64,000 nt of DNA from Phorcus lineatus (taxonomy: Eukaryota; Mollusca; Gastropoda; Trochida; Trochidae): positions 32,427,929 through 32,491,928 of the forward strand of contig OV121097.1 of assembly GCA_921293015.1 (NCBI GenBank), read 5' to 3'. The translations under genes were made by a program, and so were the position numbers. Of the stretch, positions 27,267 through 34,509 are shown piece after piece. Every line of letters starts with the position of its first letter. The first letter of the stretch is position 1. The notes below the pieces were generated by a model. That model did not search any database. It worked only from the letters and a program-made list of their open reading frames with translations, and was not told the origin of the DNA.

Positions 27267-27999
27267 AAAATGCACCGTTATATTTCATGTCAACAACAAA
27301 ATATCGTGTTAGGACACTCCTGTTCAAAAGGTGACACCACCCTGCCTTTTTAAATCCCCTGATCTGCTGCTGACTGCATATGCAGTTATATATGTAAAGA
27401 TATATTAATGAAATATGTATTTTTGCGTTTTTTAGGATGTAGTGAATGCAGATGAAGTTCTGCCTGGTTTGAGACAGAAGTCATCCAAGCTTGAGACAGA
27501 ACTATATAGGCTTTCTTCCAGTCTTCAGAACCTACAAGACGAGCAGATTGTCAAGAAAATTAGTGATAAGGTATTCGAATCAGCAAATTTGGAGATTTGA
27601 TACTTGCAAATATATTTGAAACACATTTATATAGAGAATAGGATTGATACCTTCTTTGACATTTGCATCAAATTAAGTTAACCTAGCTACTGTGTTATAT
27701 ATGTCTATTAGTTCATTCCATCTAGAGAGTTGACCACTTAATAATGTAATTAGTCAAGTTTTGAACATATTTGCTGCTTATTTCTTTCATTTAGTCTTCT
27801 AAAAATCTCACAGATGTAGTGGATAGACCTGCATAAAATTTAATTCTTCCCAGTGAGAAGCCACCATTCTTATTGAAAGATTAAACTTTTTAAAAAAATC
27901 TATATTTTCATTGTGTCCCTTCTCTTTCAGATAAACCATCTAGAGAATCAGATTAAGAAATATGACAGTATTATATCAACTTTGGAGCACTGCAGATGA
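4688..27999 (+). CDS. VARS2: Valyl-tRNA synthetase, mitochondrial, complete, 25 exons
   Basis: Class I synthetase charging tRNA-Val. Exons: 4688-4795, 5471-5549, 5817-5911, 6695-6816, 11943-12107, 12662-12743, 13547-13666, 14175-14283, 14941-15120, 15442-15670, 16085-16166, 16523-16599, 17955-18021, 18430-18526, 19405-19475, 19913-20038, 20854-20958, 22128-22275, 22458-22585, 23296-23451, 24290-24496, 25216-25327, 26164-26339, 27436-27570, 27931-27999. The total is 3045 nt or 1014 residues (human VARS2 is about 1063), all GT-AG with matching phases. HLGH is at residues 119-122 and KMSKS at 617-621. The CP1 editing domain (TPGHDNND) falls in exons 7-12, the anticodon-binding helical domain in exons 19-22, and a C-terminal coiled coil in exons 24-25. 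VARS2 rather than the cytosolic paralogue is indicated by [31 protein letters not shown] and ALRFTLCS. Exon 1 is inferred from its Arg/Lys/Ser-rich, presequence-like N-terminus ([20 protein letters not shown]) and a phase-0 fit to exon 2, and is less certain than the rest. An AATAAA lies at 28077. Confidence 0.93.
5471..5549 (+). other. VARS2: VARS2 exon 2, linker to catalytic body
   Basis: Exon 2 follows a polypyrimidine acceptor (ttttatacag) and ends in a GT donor. The frame that continues into exon 3 reads [20 protein letters not shown] and ends in KPGDKK, joining [12 protein letters not shown] in exon 3. This matches the family's PGEKKDVS segment. A longer open frame running through this exon from 5307 is out of phase with the protein. 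Confidence 0.8.
6291..6375. repeat. 20-bp minisatellite, 4 copies
   Basis: The unit gttgtgcgtctataacaact is repeated four times head to tail in VARS2 intron 3, with no visible differences between copies. Confidence 0.95.
6833..6900 (+). repeat. SINE fragment, gtgagtgag / tttaacgccgc type
   Basis: A gagtgagtgagtgag tract precedes ttgtttaacgccgcttgg and caatattttagcc. This short module recurs in reverse orientation at about 25978-26076, which shows that it is dispersed. Confidence 0.7.
8394..8695 (+). pseudogene. Possible decayed coding fragment in VARS2 intron 4
   Basis: Two overlapping frames read on from each other. One (about 8394-8535) includes [20 protein letters not shown]. The next, shifted frame (about 8530-8688) gives [20 protein letters not shown] and continues to a stop at 8689. 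The second frame looks protein-like in composition. It could be an eroded gene fragment or leader sequence of the adjacent ORF. I do not recognise the family, and chance is not excluded. Confidence 0.2.
9026..10966 (+). CDS. Intronless 646-residue charged, SR/YG-repeat protein nested in VARS2 intron 4
   Basis: An uninterrupted frame of 647 codons on the same strand as its host gene, in DNA rich in stop codons, so chance is very unlikely. The first ATG is at 9026 ([20 protein letters not shown]); the frame is open upstream to at least 8948 without another ATG. Three parts are visible. Residues 1-50 are globular-looking and contain [20 protein letters not shown]. Residues about 60-525 are disordered and highly charged, with an SR/YG repeat section at about 305-395 (SRDYGS, SRNYGK, RSPSRDF units). 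Residues about 530-646 are a folded-looking C-terminus ([33 protein letters not shown]). The repeats recall SR-type RNA-binding or splicing proteins, but there is no RRM and I do not recognise the family. An AATAAA at 11303 followed by a GT-rich stretch supports its own transcript. It may be a retrogene or an orphan nested gene. Confidence 0.7.
   Translation: MSQERNIRLPEQILSNLERLCVYKVVSFAVDENAGFSTVVIKFDKKQTSNFERELPADDTEYSATKRLESRERDCAKLGDCAEGLDQLRDFTDKGLEKERNGQENLHLRLHLDREGLDPCREYRNDRLEQDIDDADMKFVYKQSKNCVDEKKCMFSGNEVPDGEVVVNNDRVREKKWNQLIDYDRKRLDNETECRNEDLVKGRNITNGSLCEGRDYGDFGRGYSNDGLDELGSFGNGCLVDGRVHRSERFEEGINPGNERMDQRRDDVKHERRRNFENQSREYGPNKRKAYGKRGRDGDSQRRNNRSPSRDFGSPSRSYKSQSNNHGNKRREYGSESINYGVESKDYGSPRSDFRSSSRGDGNQSRDNGSESRDYVSLSRNYGKESRKYRSESKANEMMNSRRNFDDIVKPENLRNDDVFENRGDFESLENYRVYSKLHDFPPTIPKQDDYRPSKRKRTNSDICEYKEDRLKEYEDAQTIYYYRKDKNYDSKVERFDKYDKYKDSHESNEYCNKYDSQYQDQKSRSSMQGRFPPMTFKHHYDMAQEIVDYDWTEFSANNDGVFSVRQRLPESAITLSYQKFERGEKEFLGQMSIPWVFDNKNWLPSDLKRQITCRILVRTIPMECSDRMNSVMSWQQREIIHHLLE
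11303..11308 (+). terminator. Polyadenylation signal of the nested ORF
   Basis: AATAAA about 340 nt after the nested ORF's stop codon, followed within 30 nt by a T/GT-rich stretch. It lies inside VARS2 intron 4, so its use would also truncate VARS2 pre-mRNA. Inference from motif only. Confidence 0.5.
11715..11907 (+). repeat. Dispersed SINE copy 1
   Basis: Contains the family core ttgcaggtttcaccgcaatg, tctccctgcattaatactag, gcgatataagtgaaatactc and cttgaaag. Other copies lie near 17450, 25610, 28250, 53350 and 59265. It sits in VARS2 intron 4 just before exon 5. Confidence 0.8.
13285..13396. repeat. 21-bp minisatellite
   Basis: The unit agatcaagggttcaaggtgtg is repeated about four times, with a shorter degenerate unit at the 3' end, in VARS2 intron 6. 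Confidence 0.93.
15774..15890 (+). mobile_element. Left-end fragment of a MULE-like MITE
   Basis: Begins catcctgctacatcagcgta and continues with tgccctgatatccttcggcc, matching the left TIR of the complete element at 35094-35435. No right end is seen in this intron. Confidence 0.6.
17445..17943 (+). repeat. Dispersed SINE copy 2, split by a MITE
   Basis: The SINE core (aggtttcacagcaatacata and tctt-cctgcaataata) stops at 17496. It resumes at 17875 with ctagcaaccatg, gtgaaatactcttgaaagca and gcgttaaac. The interruption is the TIR element at 17497-17874. Confidence 0.8.
17497..17874. mobile_element. TA-target MITE (378 bp) inserted in a SINE
   Basis: The ends are ccgtattcgacttaataacc and the reverse complement of gcttatcacgtcgaatacgg, sharing the TIR CCGTATTCGAC. 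Each end is flanked by TA (17495-17496 and 17875-17876). The uninterrupted SINE reads aataatactagc at this point, so the insertion duplicated TA. No transposase is encoded. Tc1/mariner-type mobilisation is inferred from the TA target. Confidence 0.85.
19071..19440 (+). repeat. Tandem copies of the VARS2 exon 15 acceptor border
   Basis: Three degenerate copies precede the real exon 15 acceptor at 19404. AG positions are about 19079, 19169, 19288 and 19404, a spacing of 90-119 bp. Each copy repeats ctgact or gtt, then aaccc/tacag, then an exon-like start resembling GACGTGCTGGAYAYMTGG. Upstream copies have lost codons or gained stops and have no donor, so they look like relics and not alternative exons. 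Confidence 0.8.
19535..19625 (+). repeat. Degenerate fragment of the 30.2-31.4 kb repeat element
   Basis: Contains ctgatcaggccaatgggctt atggcatggc, then a first-unit-like stretch ending acacaatccttgatt. This parallels the head of the element at 30192 (tcatcaggt, gatgggcttatggcatggc). Low sequence identity, partial. Confidence 0.4.
20015..20568 (+). repeat. Eleven 53-bp tandem copies of the VARS2 exon 16 donor border
   Basis: The period is exactly 53 bp with no indels (first unit 20015, eleventh 20545). Each unit holds the last 24 exonic bases (actggtcaactgccctttaa tcag, encoding TGQLPFNQ), then a GTGGGT donor and 23 bases of intron. Units 6 and 10 have tcaa instead of tcag before the GT. Unit 4 has one a-to-g change. 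The last unit continues into gtatatatat. Every unit carries a potential 5' splice site. Confidence 0.97.
21004..21459. mobile_element. MULE-like MITE (456 bp) with 9-bp target duplication
   Basis: The TIRs are about 70 bp long, starting cattctctcccaacagaggt, with the reverse complement at the right end (acctctgttggaagagaatg). The flanking duplication CTACTACAT is at 20995-21003 and 21460-21468. A 9-bp duplication is typical of Mutator-like elements. It lies in VARS2 intron 17. Related pieces lie at about 28520-28890 and 38150-38265. Confidence 0.87.
24567..25185. mobile_element. Non-autonomous TIR element with internal 141-bp duplication
   Basis: The left end aaagggacacagagtatgtt is matched by inverted right ends (aacatactctgtgtcacttt) at 25023 and again at 25164. 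The last 141 bp (24904-25044) is repeated in tandem (25045-25185) with very few differences. A related copy lies at 38318-38737 and an interrupted one starts near 29990. It sits in VARS2 intron 21. Confidence 0.75.
25610..25755 (+). repeat. Dispersed SINE copy 3
   Basis: Same core as the 11715 copy: catagccacaatggtgtt, tctccctgcaataatactag and gccgcgatataagtgaaata, ending ggggcgttaaact. It sits in VARS2 intron 22. Confidence 0.8.
25978..26076 (-). repeat. SINE fragment, gtgagtgag type, reverse orientation
   Basis: On the minus strand it reads gtgagtgagtgag, then gttattgtttagtgacgct and gatatttcagcaattagga. It parallels the copy at 6833-6900. Confidence 0.65.
26937..27002. repeat. AT/GT microsatellite
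   Basis: Alternating TA with a short GT run, followed by about 36 bases of pure TA. A second TA run of about 28 bp lies at 27234-27264. Both are in VARS2 intron 23. Confidence 0.95.
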
Positions 28000-28076
28000 T
28001 GGGGTTTTAAACTTACAGTTGTCATATGTCATAATTTAATGTCCTTGAATATACAGACCATGTGAAGTTTATGCAA

Positions 28077-28082
28077 AATAAA
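28077..28082 (+). terminator. VARS2: VARS2 polyadenylation signal
   Basis: AATAAA about 78 nt after the stop codon, in the context atgcaaaataaaagg. It is the only canonical hexamer close to the stop. Confidence 0.7.
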
Positions 28083-28249
28083 AGGTAAAACTATTATTAT
28101 ATTTGTTGTAGAAAAAGATCACTATAACTCTGTAACAAGATTTCCGGGGAAGGTCAAATTGAGCAATAGATTACAACAATGGCAAATTATATGTAGCATC
28201 AAGCCACCCTGCCAAAAGCTGAAGTATTGATCAAGTAGGACTTAACATT

Positions 28250-28505
28250 AACTGGTTAGCGCGTTCGGCTTTTGGTCCCGAGTCTGCAGTAGAGAACTGT
28301 TCTACACGCAGTCATGTTCGGGTGCAATGCTACACTTAACTTCAGTTCAGTACCATCGATGGTTCGCTACTTCAGCCAACGCTCGCAGATATCATCGCAA
28401 TTCATAACCACAATAGTGTTGCAAGCTTTCTCCCTGCATTAATACTAGCGGCCGTGATATAAGTGAAATACTCTTGAAAGTGTCTTGAAAACCCGATATC
28501 AACTC
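28250..28505 (+). repeat. Dispersed SINE copy 4, longest copy
   Basis: This copy retains a 5' head (ggttagcgcgttcggctttt, agtctgcagtagagaactgt, tctacacgcagtcatgttcg). The head looks tRNA-like, so a Pol III origin is plausible. It then has the family core and ends with cacctcacctc. Confidence 0.75.
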
Positions 28506-28519
28506 ACCTCACCTCAGGC

Positions 28520-28890
28520 TTCCGGCACAATATTGCAACTTAAACTACCTGGCAATATTTCAGCCAATGAAAACAACGAATGCATGAATGAAATATTTGT
28601 TGACACACAGGACTGTGCAATGACACAGTCGCAAATTGAGACGTTTGTGTTCTGTAAATAAGACTCAAAGTGCAAGTTGAATATTGGAATAAAGTATAGC
28701 TTTTGGAAAGCTTACGGAAATAACTTGGGCAATTTGAATGATAACTTTTGAAACGGCGTCGCTGATTGCACAACTAACATTGATTGCATCCAAACCAACG
28801 TTCTACATTTATAGACCAAGAAACCTTCGTATTAGGACAGAGGTTGAATAGGAATTTATGACAGAGCTACCTCTGTATGGAGAAAATGAA
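28520..28890. mobile_element. Truncated copy of the 21004-type MITE
   Basis: Near-identical to the interior and right end of the element at 21004-21459 (for example ggcaatatttcagccaatga and gaaacggcgtcgctgattgc). It ends in ctacctctgtatggagaaaa tg. The left TIR is missing and the copy abuts the SINE. Confidence 0.75.
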
Positions 28891-28894
28891 AGTC

Positions 28895-29989
28895 AAAGGT
28901 TCTATCAGATCGCTCAACACTAACATTCATGCCAGACACTCTGTGAACGTGGAAGTCGAAACTCCTACCTACAGTGGCATCATATCCACACAAAATACCC
29001 TCAGGTTTATTTGGTAGATATTTGCAATAACAACAAAAATTGGACTAAAATCAGAATTCGTTCTACTTTCTTAAGGCGGGCGTCACTCTGTGCCGATTAT
29101 GACAAAAGATGCCAAAACAAAATAGCAATTTAGAATTTCGCACGGACTTTGCTCCGATTTTGGTTAAACACTCACCGTTTTCCGAGACAAGTCCGTAAGC
29201 AAAATATGTTGAGGGAGAAAGAGATGGCTTGGTTGGAGAAGAACTGAAAACAATGAATAGCAATCAGTTTCACGGTTATAGCTTATAGGTGTATAAATAC
29301 TTAATCATTGTGTGGACAGAATGCCCAGTTGCCATAAGAAGGCGACACGACGAAATAGTCTTACACAAGGACATTGAGTCTTCGTGATACCTGTCAAATA
29401 GGATTTGTTTAAAATATAAATGAACGATCGATATTTATTATAAAGTGTATAGATTATAAGCATAAAAACTCCATAATGTAGAATTGGAATTAAGATATAT
29501 TTCATATTCAACTTATACGTATGACTTGTTACATATCTCCTGAAGGACAGGCGAAGGCAAAACGAAGAAGACACGAGCTCACTAGATGTCATCCAGATAG
29601 CTGTTCATTGGGCACGATTGAAACACGAATGCACTACGAAATTGGCATGCAAAATCTTTTGCTCGGTCTCCCGATTTTGGCGTCCGACGATGGGCACACG
29701 ATGGGTTAAGATTAATTCACGGATGGCCCGATTGCTAACGAACCTTTACGATTTTCTCATTTTCAAATTCTTATTTCAACCTTTGTCAAATTCGGCACAG
29801 TGTGAAGCCTGCTCAAAGATAAACATTGGTAATCTATTACATCCTTTGATAAAAATAACGGATCTTAAAGAAATCCCAAGTCAACAAACGAGTTACAATG
29901 ACAATTTAGGATTTTCTCCCTACCAGATTTTGCTTATCATGTGCTCTTTTTTAACTTGTAATAAAATTGTCACATCGCACCATCATGAA
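28895..29989. other. Unassigned spacer
   Basis: No gene or recognised repeat. Short open frames on both strands (for example 29521-29709 plus and 29305-29592 minus) have no family resemblance, signal or splice context I can support. Confidence 0.4.
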
Positions 29990-31760
29990 TGTTATGGTGT
30001 TATTTTATTTGAGAAGTAGATGTTGTTTCTGAAAATCAATCTTAATCCAAATGCCAAAACGGGTAAAAGTCGTGAGTCGCCAATGACTCGAGAGTTATTT
30101 ACAGGAGAGACAAAGACTAGTATACGTTGATAGTGTGAAGTTGGCCATTTAAATTATATACATGTTGATCTGACACAAAATTGCGACTTTTTAGCTCATC
30201 AGGTCTGAAAGACCCGATGGGCTTATGGCATGGCATGGCGTCCGGCGTCCGGCCGTCCGTCCATCCGTAAACTTTTCACTTTTTCGACTTCTTCTCCAGA
30301 ACCAATGACTCTAGAGAGCTGAAATTTTATGTGCATACTCCTTGGCAAATGGGGATTCTAAATTTTAGATTTCGTGACCCCATGACCCCAAATGGGGTCA
30401 CAAGGGTCAAAACCTTAAAAATCTATTTTAATCTTCTTCTCCAGTTCCAAAAGGTCCAGAGAGCTGAAAAGTTGTGTGTAGACTTCTTGGCCAATGGGGA
30501 TTCTAAATTGTAGATTTTGTGACCCCATGACCCCAAATGAGGTCACAGGGGTCAAAACATGAAAAACCTATTTTCATCTTCTTCTCCAGTTCCAAAAGGT
30601 CCAGAGAGCTGAATAGTTGTGTGTAGCTTCCTTGGGCACTGGAGATTCTAAATTGTAGGTTTGGTGACCCCATGACCCCAAATGAGGTCACAGGGGTCAA
30701 AACATGAAAAACCTATTTTCATCTTCTTCTCCAGTTCCAAAAGGTCCAGAGAGCTGAATAGTTGTGTGTAGCTTCCTTGGGCACTGGAGATTCTAAATTG
30801 TAGGTTTGGTGACCCCATGACCCCAAATGGGGTCACAGGGGTCAAAACCTAAAAAACCTTATTTCATCTTTTTCCCTAGTTCCAAAAGGTCTAGAGAGCT
30901 GAAAAGGTGTGTGTAGACTCCTTGGCCAACGGGGATTCTAAATTGTAGGTTTGGTGACCCCATGACCCCAAATGGGGTCACAGGGGTCAAAACCTAAAAA
31001 CCTAATTTCATCTTTTTCCCTAGTTCCAAAAGGTCTAGAGAGCTGAAAAATTGTGTGAAGACTCCTTGGACACTGGGGATTCTAAATTGTAGGTTTGGTG
31101 ACCACTTGACCCCAAATGGGGTCACAGGGGTCAAAACCTTAAAATCCTACTTTCATCTTCTTCTCCAGTTCCAAAAGGTCTTGATAGCTTAATGGTTGTG
31201 TGTAGACTCCTTGGACAATGGGGATTCTGAATTGTAGGTTTGGTGACCCCATGACCCCAAATGGGCAATGGGCCTTCTTTATTTGATTGTGAATAACTTT
31301 TAACAAAGTTACCCGTCTCGGACGTTGGGACAGGCTATCTTTCCTACACTGCCCATGACCCCATGGTCTAAACCCAAACACCTATTTCTATCAAAAGTCT
31401 GATGAACTAGAGAGCCCATGGCTCTATTTTTAACTTTTAAGGACCTGTTTTCCGATTATCATTGCAAATATCATCATTTTGGCATTTTAGAGAAATAGAA
31501 TTTTTCGTATGGAGCAGAAGTACTTTTAAAGGGCGTGATTATCATCTTCACCGCAAATGCTTCCAGCTATCGGGGCTTCTGAAAGTCGTACTTTTATTTT
31601 GACAACCATACATAGGAAAAAAGAAACGCTTCTGCCGAATACATTACGATTTGAAAGTAATGTTTTCTTTCTATGTGATGATGTTATTACAATTAGATGA
31701 AAACTCATATTCGCCGAAAGGGACGCTAAAAATTGAACCTAGAAAAAACAATATTTCAGC
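29990..31760. mobile_element. Interrupted copy of the 24567-type TIR element
   Basis: The left part (ttattttatttgagaagtag, gagacaaagactagtatacg) and right part (cctgttttccgattatcatt, tcattttggcattttagaga) match the interior of the element at 24567-25185. They are separated by the 30192-31425 repeat block. The ends are poorly preserved. Confidence 0.5.
30192..31425 (+). repeat. Mollusc-type repeat element with a 145-bp tandem array
   Basis: The head ttagctcatcaggtctgaaa, followed by a gtccggcgtccggccgtccg run, and the tail gaactagagagcccatggct bracket seven units starting at 30288, 30433, 30578, 30723, 30868, 31012 and 31157. Units start cttcttctccag or ctttttccctag and have a period of 144-145 bp. 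Most units carry the inverted repeat GTGACCCCA...TGGGGTCAC. Open frames inside are products of the repeat. Similar heads (tagctca...gtccgtccgtccg) are common in mollusc genomes, from memory. Confidence 0.85.
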
Positions 31761-32356
31761 AAGGTGTGGAAGGAAATAGTTACTCGAACAACGCATGACG
31801 CGGTATGGGTTAATACAGATTAATTATAAACCCTATAGCGTCCCATCTGGCCAGGGAATATAAATTAGTGGCAATTGACCTTTGATTCCATATGATGCTA
31901 TGGTGATACAACCTATTAGTGGAACGTCGAGATATCATCTGTCTGTCATTTTTAATTGCCCGTCTGTTCAAAACTGATAACAATCACTAACGTTATTCTA
32001 AGCCACCTGTCCCGTGAGGATAACGACCCAGACGTCTGATGATAATCGGTATTCACAAATTATCTCAAGTTTGAGGAAATGTAACTATGTTCAGAATAAT
32101 GATAAATCAAGGCCGTTTGGTCGATCATTCAGGAAACATTTATTTTTCATATTTTCTCTAAAACTTGTATTAGATTTGAAGTCAATGTAGGAACAGGACT
32201 CATTTACGAAGCCTTAAGGTCATCGTAAGCCCTTAACGTACTCAAACCTGAACTTCATTCTGTAGAGTGTTAACAGTATACCTTAACTTTCAGTATTGGC
32301 AATTAAAGGAGCAGATAAGCATTTTGCTCAACCTTTGGAGGTATTCTTAAATATTA

Positions 32357-33637
32357 CGAGGGGTGTCCCAAAAATTTCCGGCGTGACCATCAAAACCAAA
32401 CAAACATTCAAATGTTTATTACTTATTTTTCGACATAATCACCCTTGACCTCAACGCATTTGCTCCAGCGTTTTTGTAACATCTGCAACTACTCTGAAAA
32501 CCAGTTCTTATCACGAACACGAACCCCAACACTCCTCTACTGCAGTAATGACGTAATCGTCAGTCTCAAACCTGTCAGCTCTGTTTTCAGTCGAGGGAAG
32601 AGGAAGAAGTCTGAGGGGGCTAGGTCTGGAGAATAGGCAGGGTGGGGGAGAATCCTGAACCCACAATACTGTGCTGCACTGACATCAATTTGGGCGGTGT
32701 AACCGGGAGCATGGTCCTGCAACAGCCACAGCCTTTGCGCAGTTTACCCCTTCGTTTATCTTTGATTTTTTTCTCGTAATTGTCGTAGTTCATTTGCGTA
32801 ATAAGTGTCATTGATTGTAGAACCTTTCTTTAAATAATCAATCATTATTACACCCTGAGAGTCCCAGAAAACGGATGTTATGACCTTCCAACTGGAGGAA
32901 CAAGATATGAACTTTTTAGGGGTGGGTAATGTGGTCTGTTTCAATTGCATGCTTTGGCTTCTTGTCTCAGGATCAAAATGATGAACCCAGGTTTCATCTT
33001 GAGTAACGACATGAGCGAAAAATGATCTTGGGTCTGCACGATACCCGTCAAGAAGTTGCTGACTGACTATGACATGTTTTCGCACTTAGTCCTCAGATAA
33101 CATTCTGGGGACCAATCGTGCTAATACCTTATTCATATGTAAATGTTCATGTATAATTTGTTCAACTGATGTTTTACTGGTGTGGTGAGTATCAGCTGAG
33201 TATCTGATAGTCACTCGCCTGTCTTGCCTTATTGTGACAAGAACAGCCTCAATGTTTTCACCTGTGGTGGTATCAGATGGACGACCAGGACGGGACTCGT
33301 CTTTAGTGCTTACTCTACCCCGTTTTAATTCAGCACACCAATGTTTAATGGTGCTATATGAAAGAGCAGAGTCACCTAATGTTTGTAACATATCCCCATG
33401 AATTTCCTTTGAAGTGTATTTGTTTAAACTCAGATATTTGATAACAGCCCTACATTCACTTTTCTCCATTTCGGTAAAAGATGTGAGGGTACCTTTGAAT
33501 GACAGGCTATTATATGCAATTGAAGAGTATGCATCTCGTGATTTTCATGCCATTTACATGTCAATAAATGTTCACAGTGTGGCTGCGTTTCAGGCATGTT
33601 TTCATATTCAGGCCGGATTCTTTTGGGACAACCCTCG
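32357..33637 (-). mobile_element. Mariner-type transposon, 1281 bp, decayed transposase
   Basis: The TIRs are cgaggggtgtcccaaaaatt and the inverse of cttttgggacaaccctcg. Both are flanked by TA (32355-32356 and 33638-33639). The minus strand encodes a transposase from 33469 down to about 32537: an N-terminal helix-turn-helix region, then TQDETWVHHFDP, DHAPGYTA and YSPDLAPSD, the expected three catalytic Asp positions of the mariner clade. It is dead: an in-frame TAA lies at about 33086-33088. Near 32720-32760 the frame shifts out and back, with two more stops in the original frame. It inserted upstream of the PAN/propeller gene copy A. Confidence 0.92.
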
Positions 33638-34509
33638 TATTTACAGGATTCGTGAAAGTTTAAGGAATTTTACATTTGAAATTATACAAAATTTTCCTAC
33701 TTCGAACTTTGCAAATGAAGTCATATATTTATTTCAAACACTGCGGGGAATCTTCATAGCTCAAAACAATGTACTAAATTCTTTCCAAATTGTTGACAGC
33801 ATTGCAGTAGTGTTTTTAATACAATGTTTCGCTCGAACTTTTATCTAAGCAACGAAATGCACATTTAATATGCATATATATAAGAAAGAAACTAGTATGG
33901 TAGCTAAATGCAATTATTAGCTTACAAGGGGTTTGTTACAAGGGCTAGTTTCTATCTCATAGAGGTTCTGGGTTGAGTGGGCGAGCGTGTTATGTTGCCT
34001 GAAAGGATTTTTTAAACTGTTATCAATGACATTAAGAGTATTATCAGGAAGGAGTATATTGGATAAAATGGGCAACTTTGTTCAAACTGTACCAGTGGAA
34101 AAAGAGGCCACAAGCTTTAAAAGTATTAAATTGTTACTTATGTTTTAATACATATATATGTAAATACATTGATAAAAAGGACTGTATTTTTTTTTATTTA
34201 ACGACAACTGGCTAATGCTTTAGTATTCTATATGTTCGTCTTCAACCCTCAGGTAATGTACGGAATACTTGATGAGCTAGAGAAACTATTTTAAAGTACA
34301 ATAGATTCATTGTGCCATGAAAGAACTTTATTTCTTAACGTTTCTTAAACCATTTAGTTTAAAGAGGAAGTTACCAGTACATTAACAAATTATTGATCAA
34401 ATTATTGATAACTTCAATCCACAACATCATCTCATTAAATTTTGAAATTGTCTAAGTAGAACTGTTTTGACAGAAATTATTTGACAGGATGAAATACACA
34501 CACGGAATC

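Larger units (their letters stand above)
6817..27930 (+). other. VARS2 introns, otherwise unassigned sequence
   Basis: Apart from the nested ORF and repeats listed separately, introns longer than 300 bp show only AT-rich unique-looking DNA with no supportable gene: 12108-12661, 12744-13284, 13667-14174, 14284-14940, 15121-15441, 15891-16084, 16167-16522, 16600-17444, 18022-18429, 18527-19070, 19626-19912, 20569-20853, 21469-22127, 22586-23295, 23452-24289, 25328-25609, 26340-27435 and 27571-27930. The intron between 11308 and 11715 has a degenerate agtggcagatccaggaat-type repeat near 11505. Confidence 0.5.

Noticed and set aside
30331..31381. Repeated 60-80-codon frames sharing PFGVMGSPNLQF-type peptides
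   Set aside because: Their repeats exactly follow the 145-bp DNA unit and they have no independent coding evidence.
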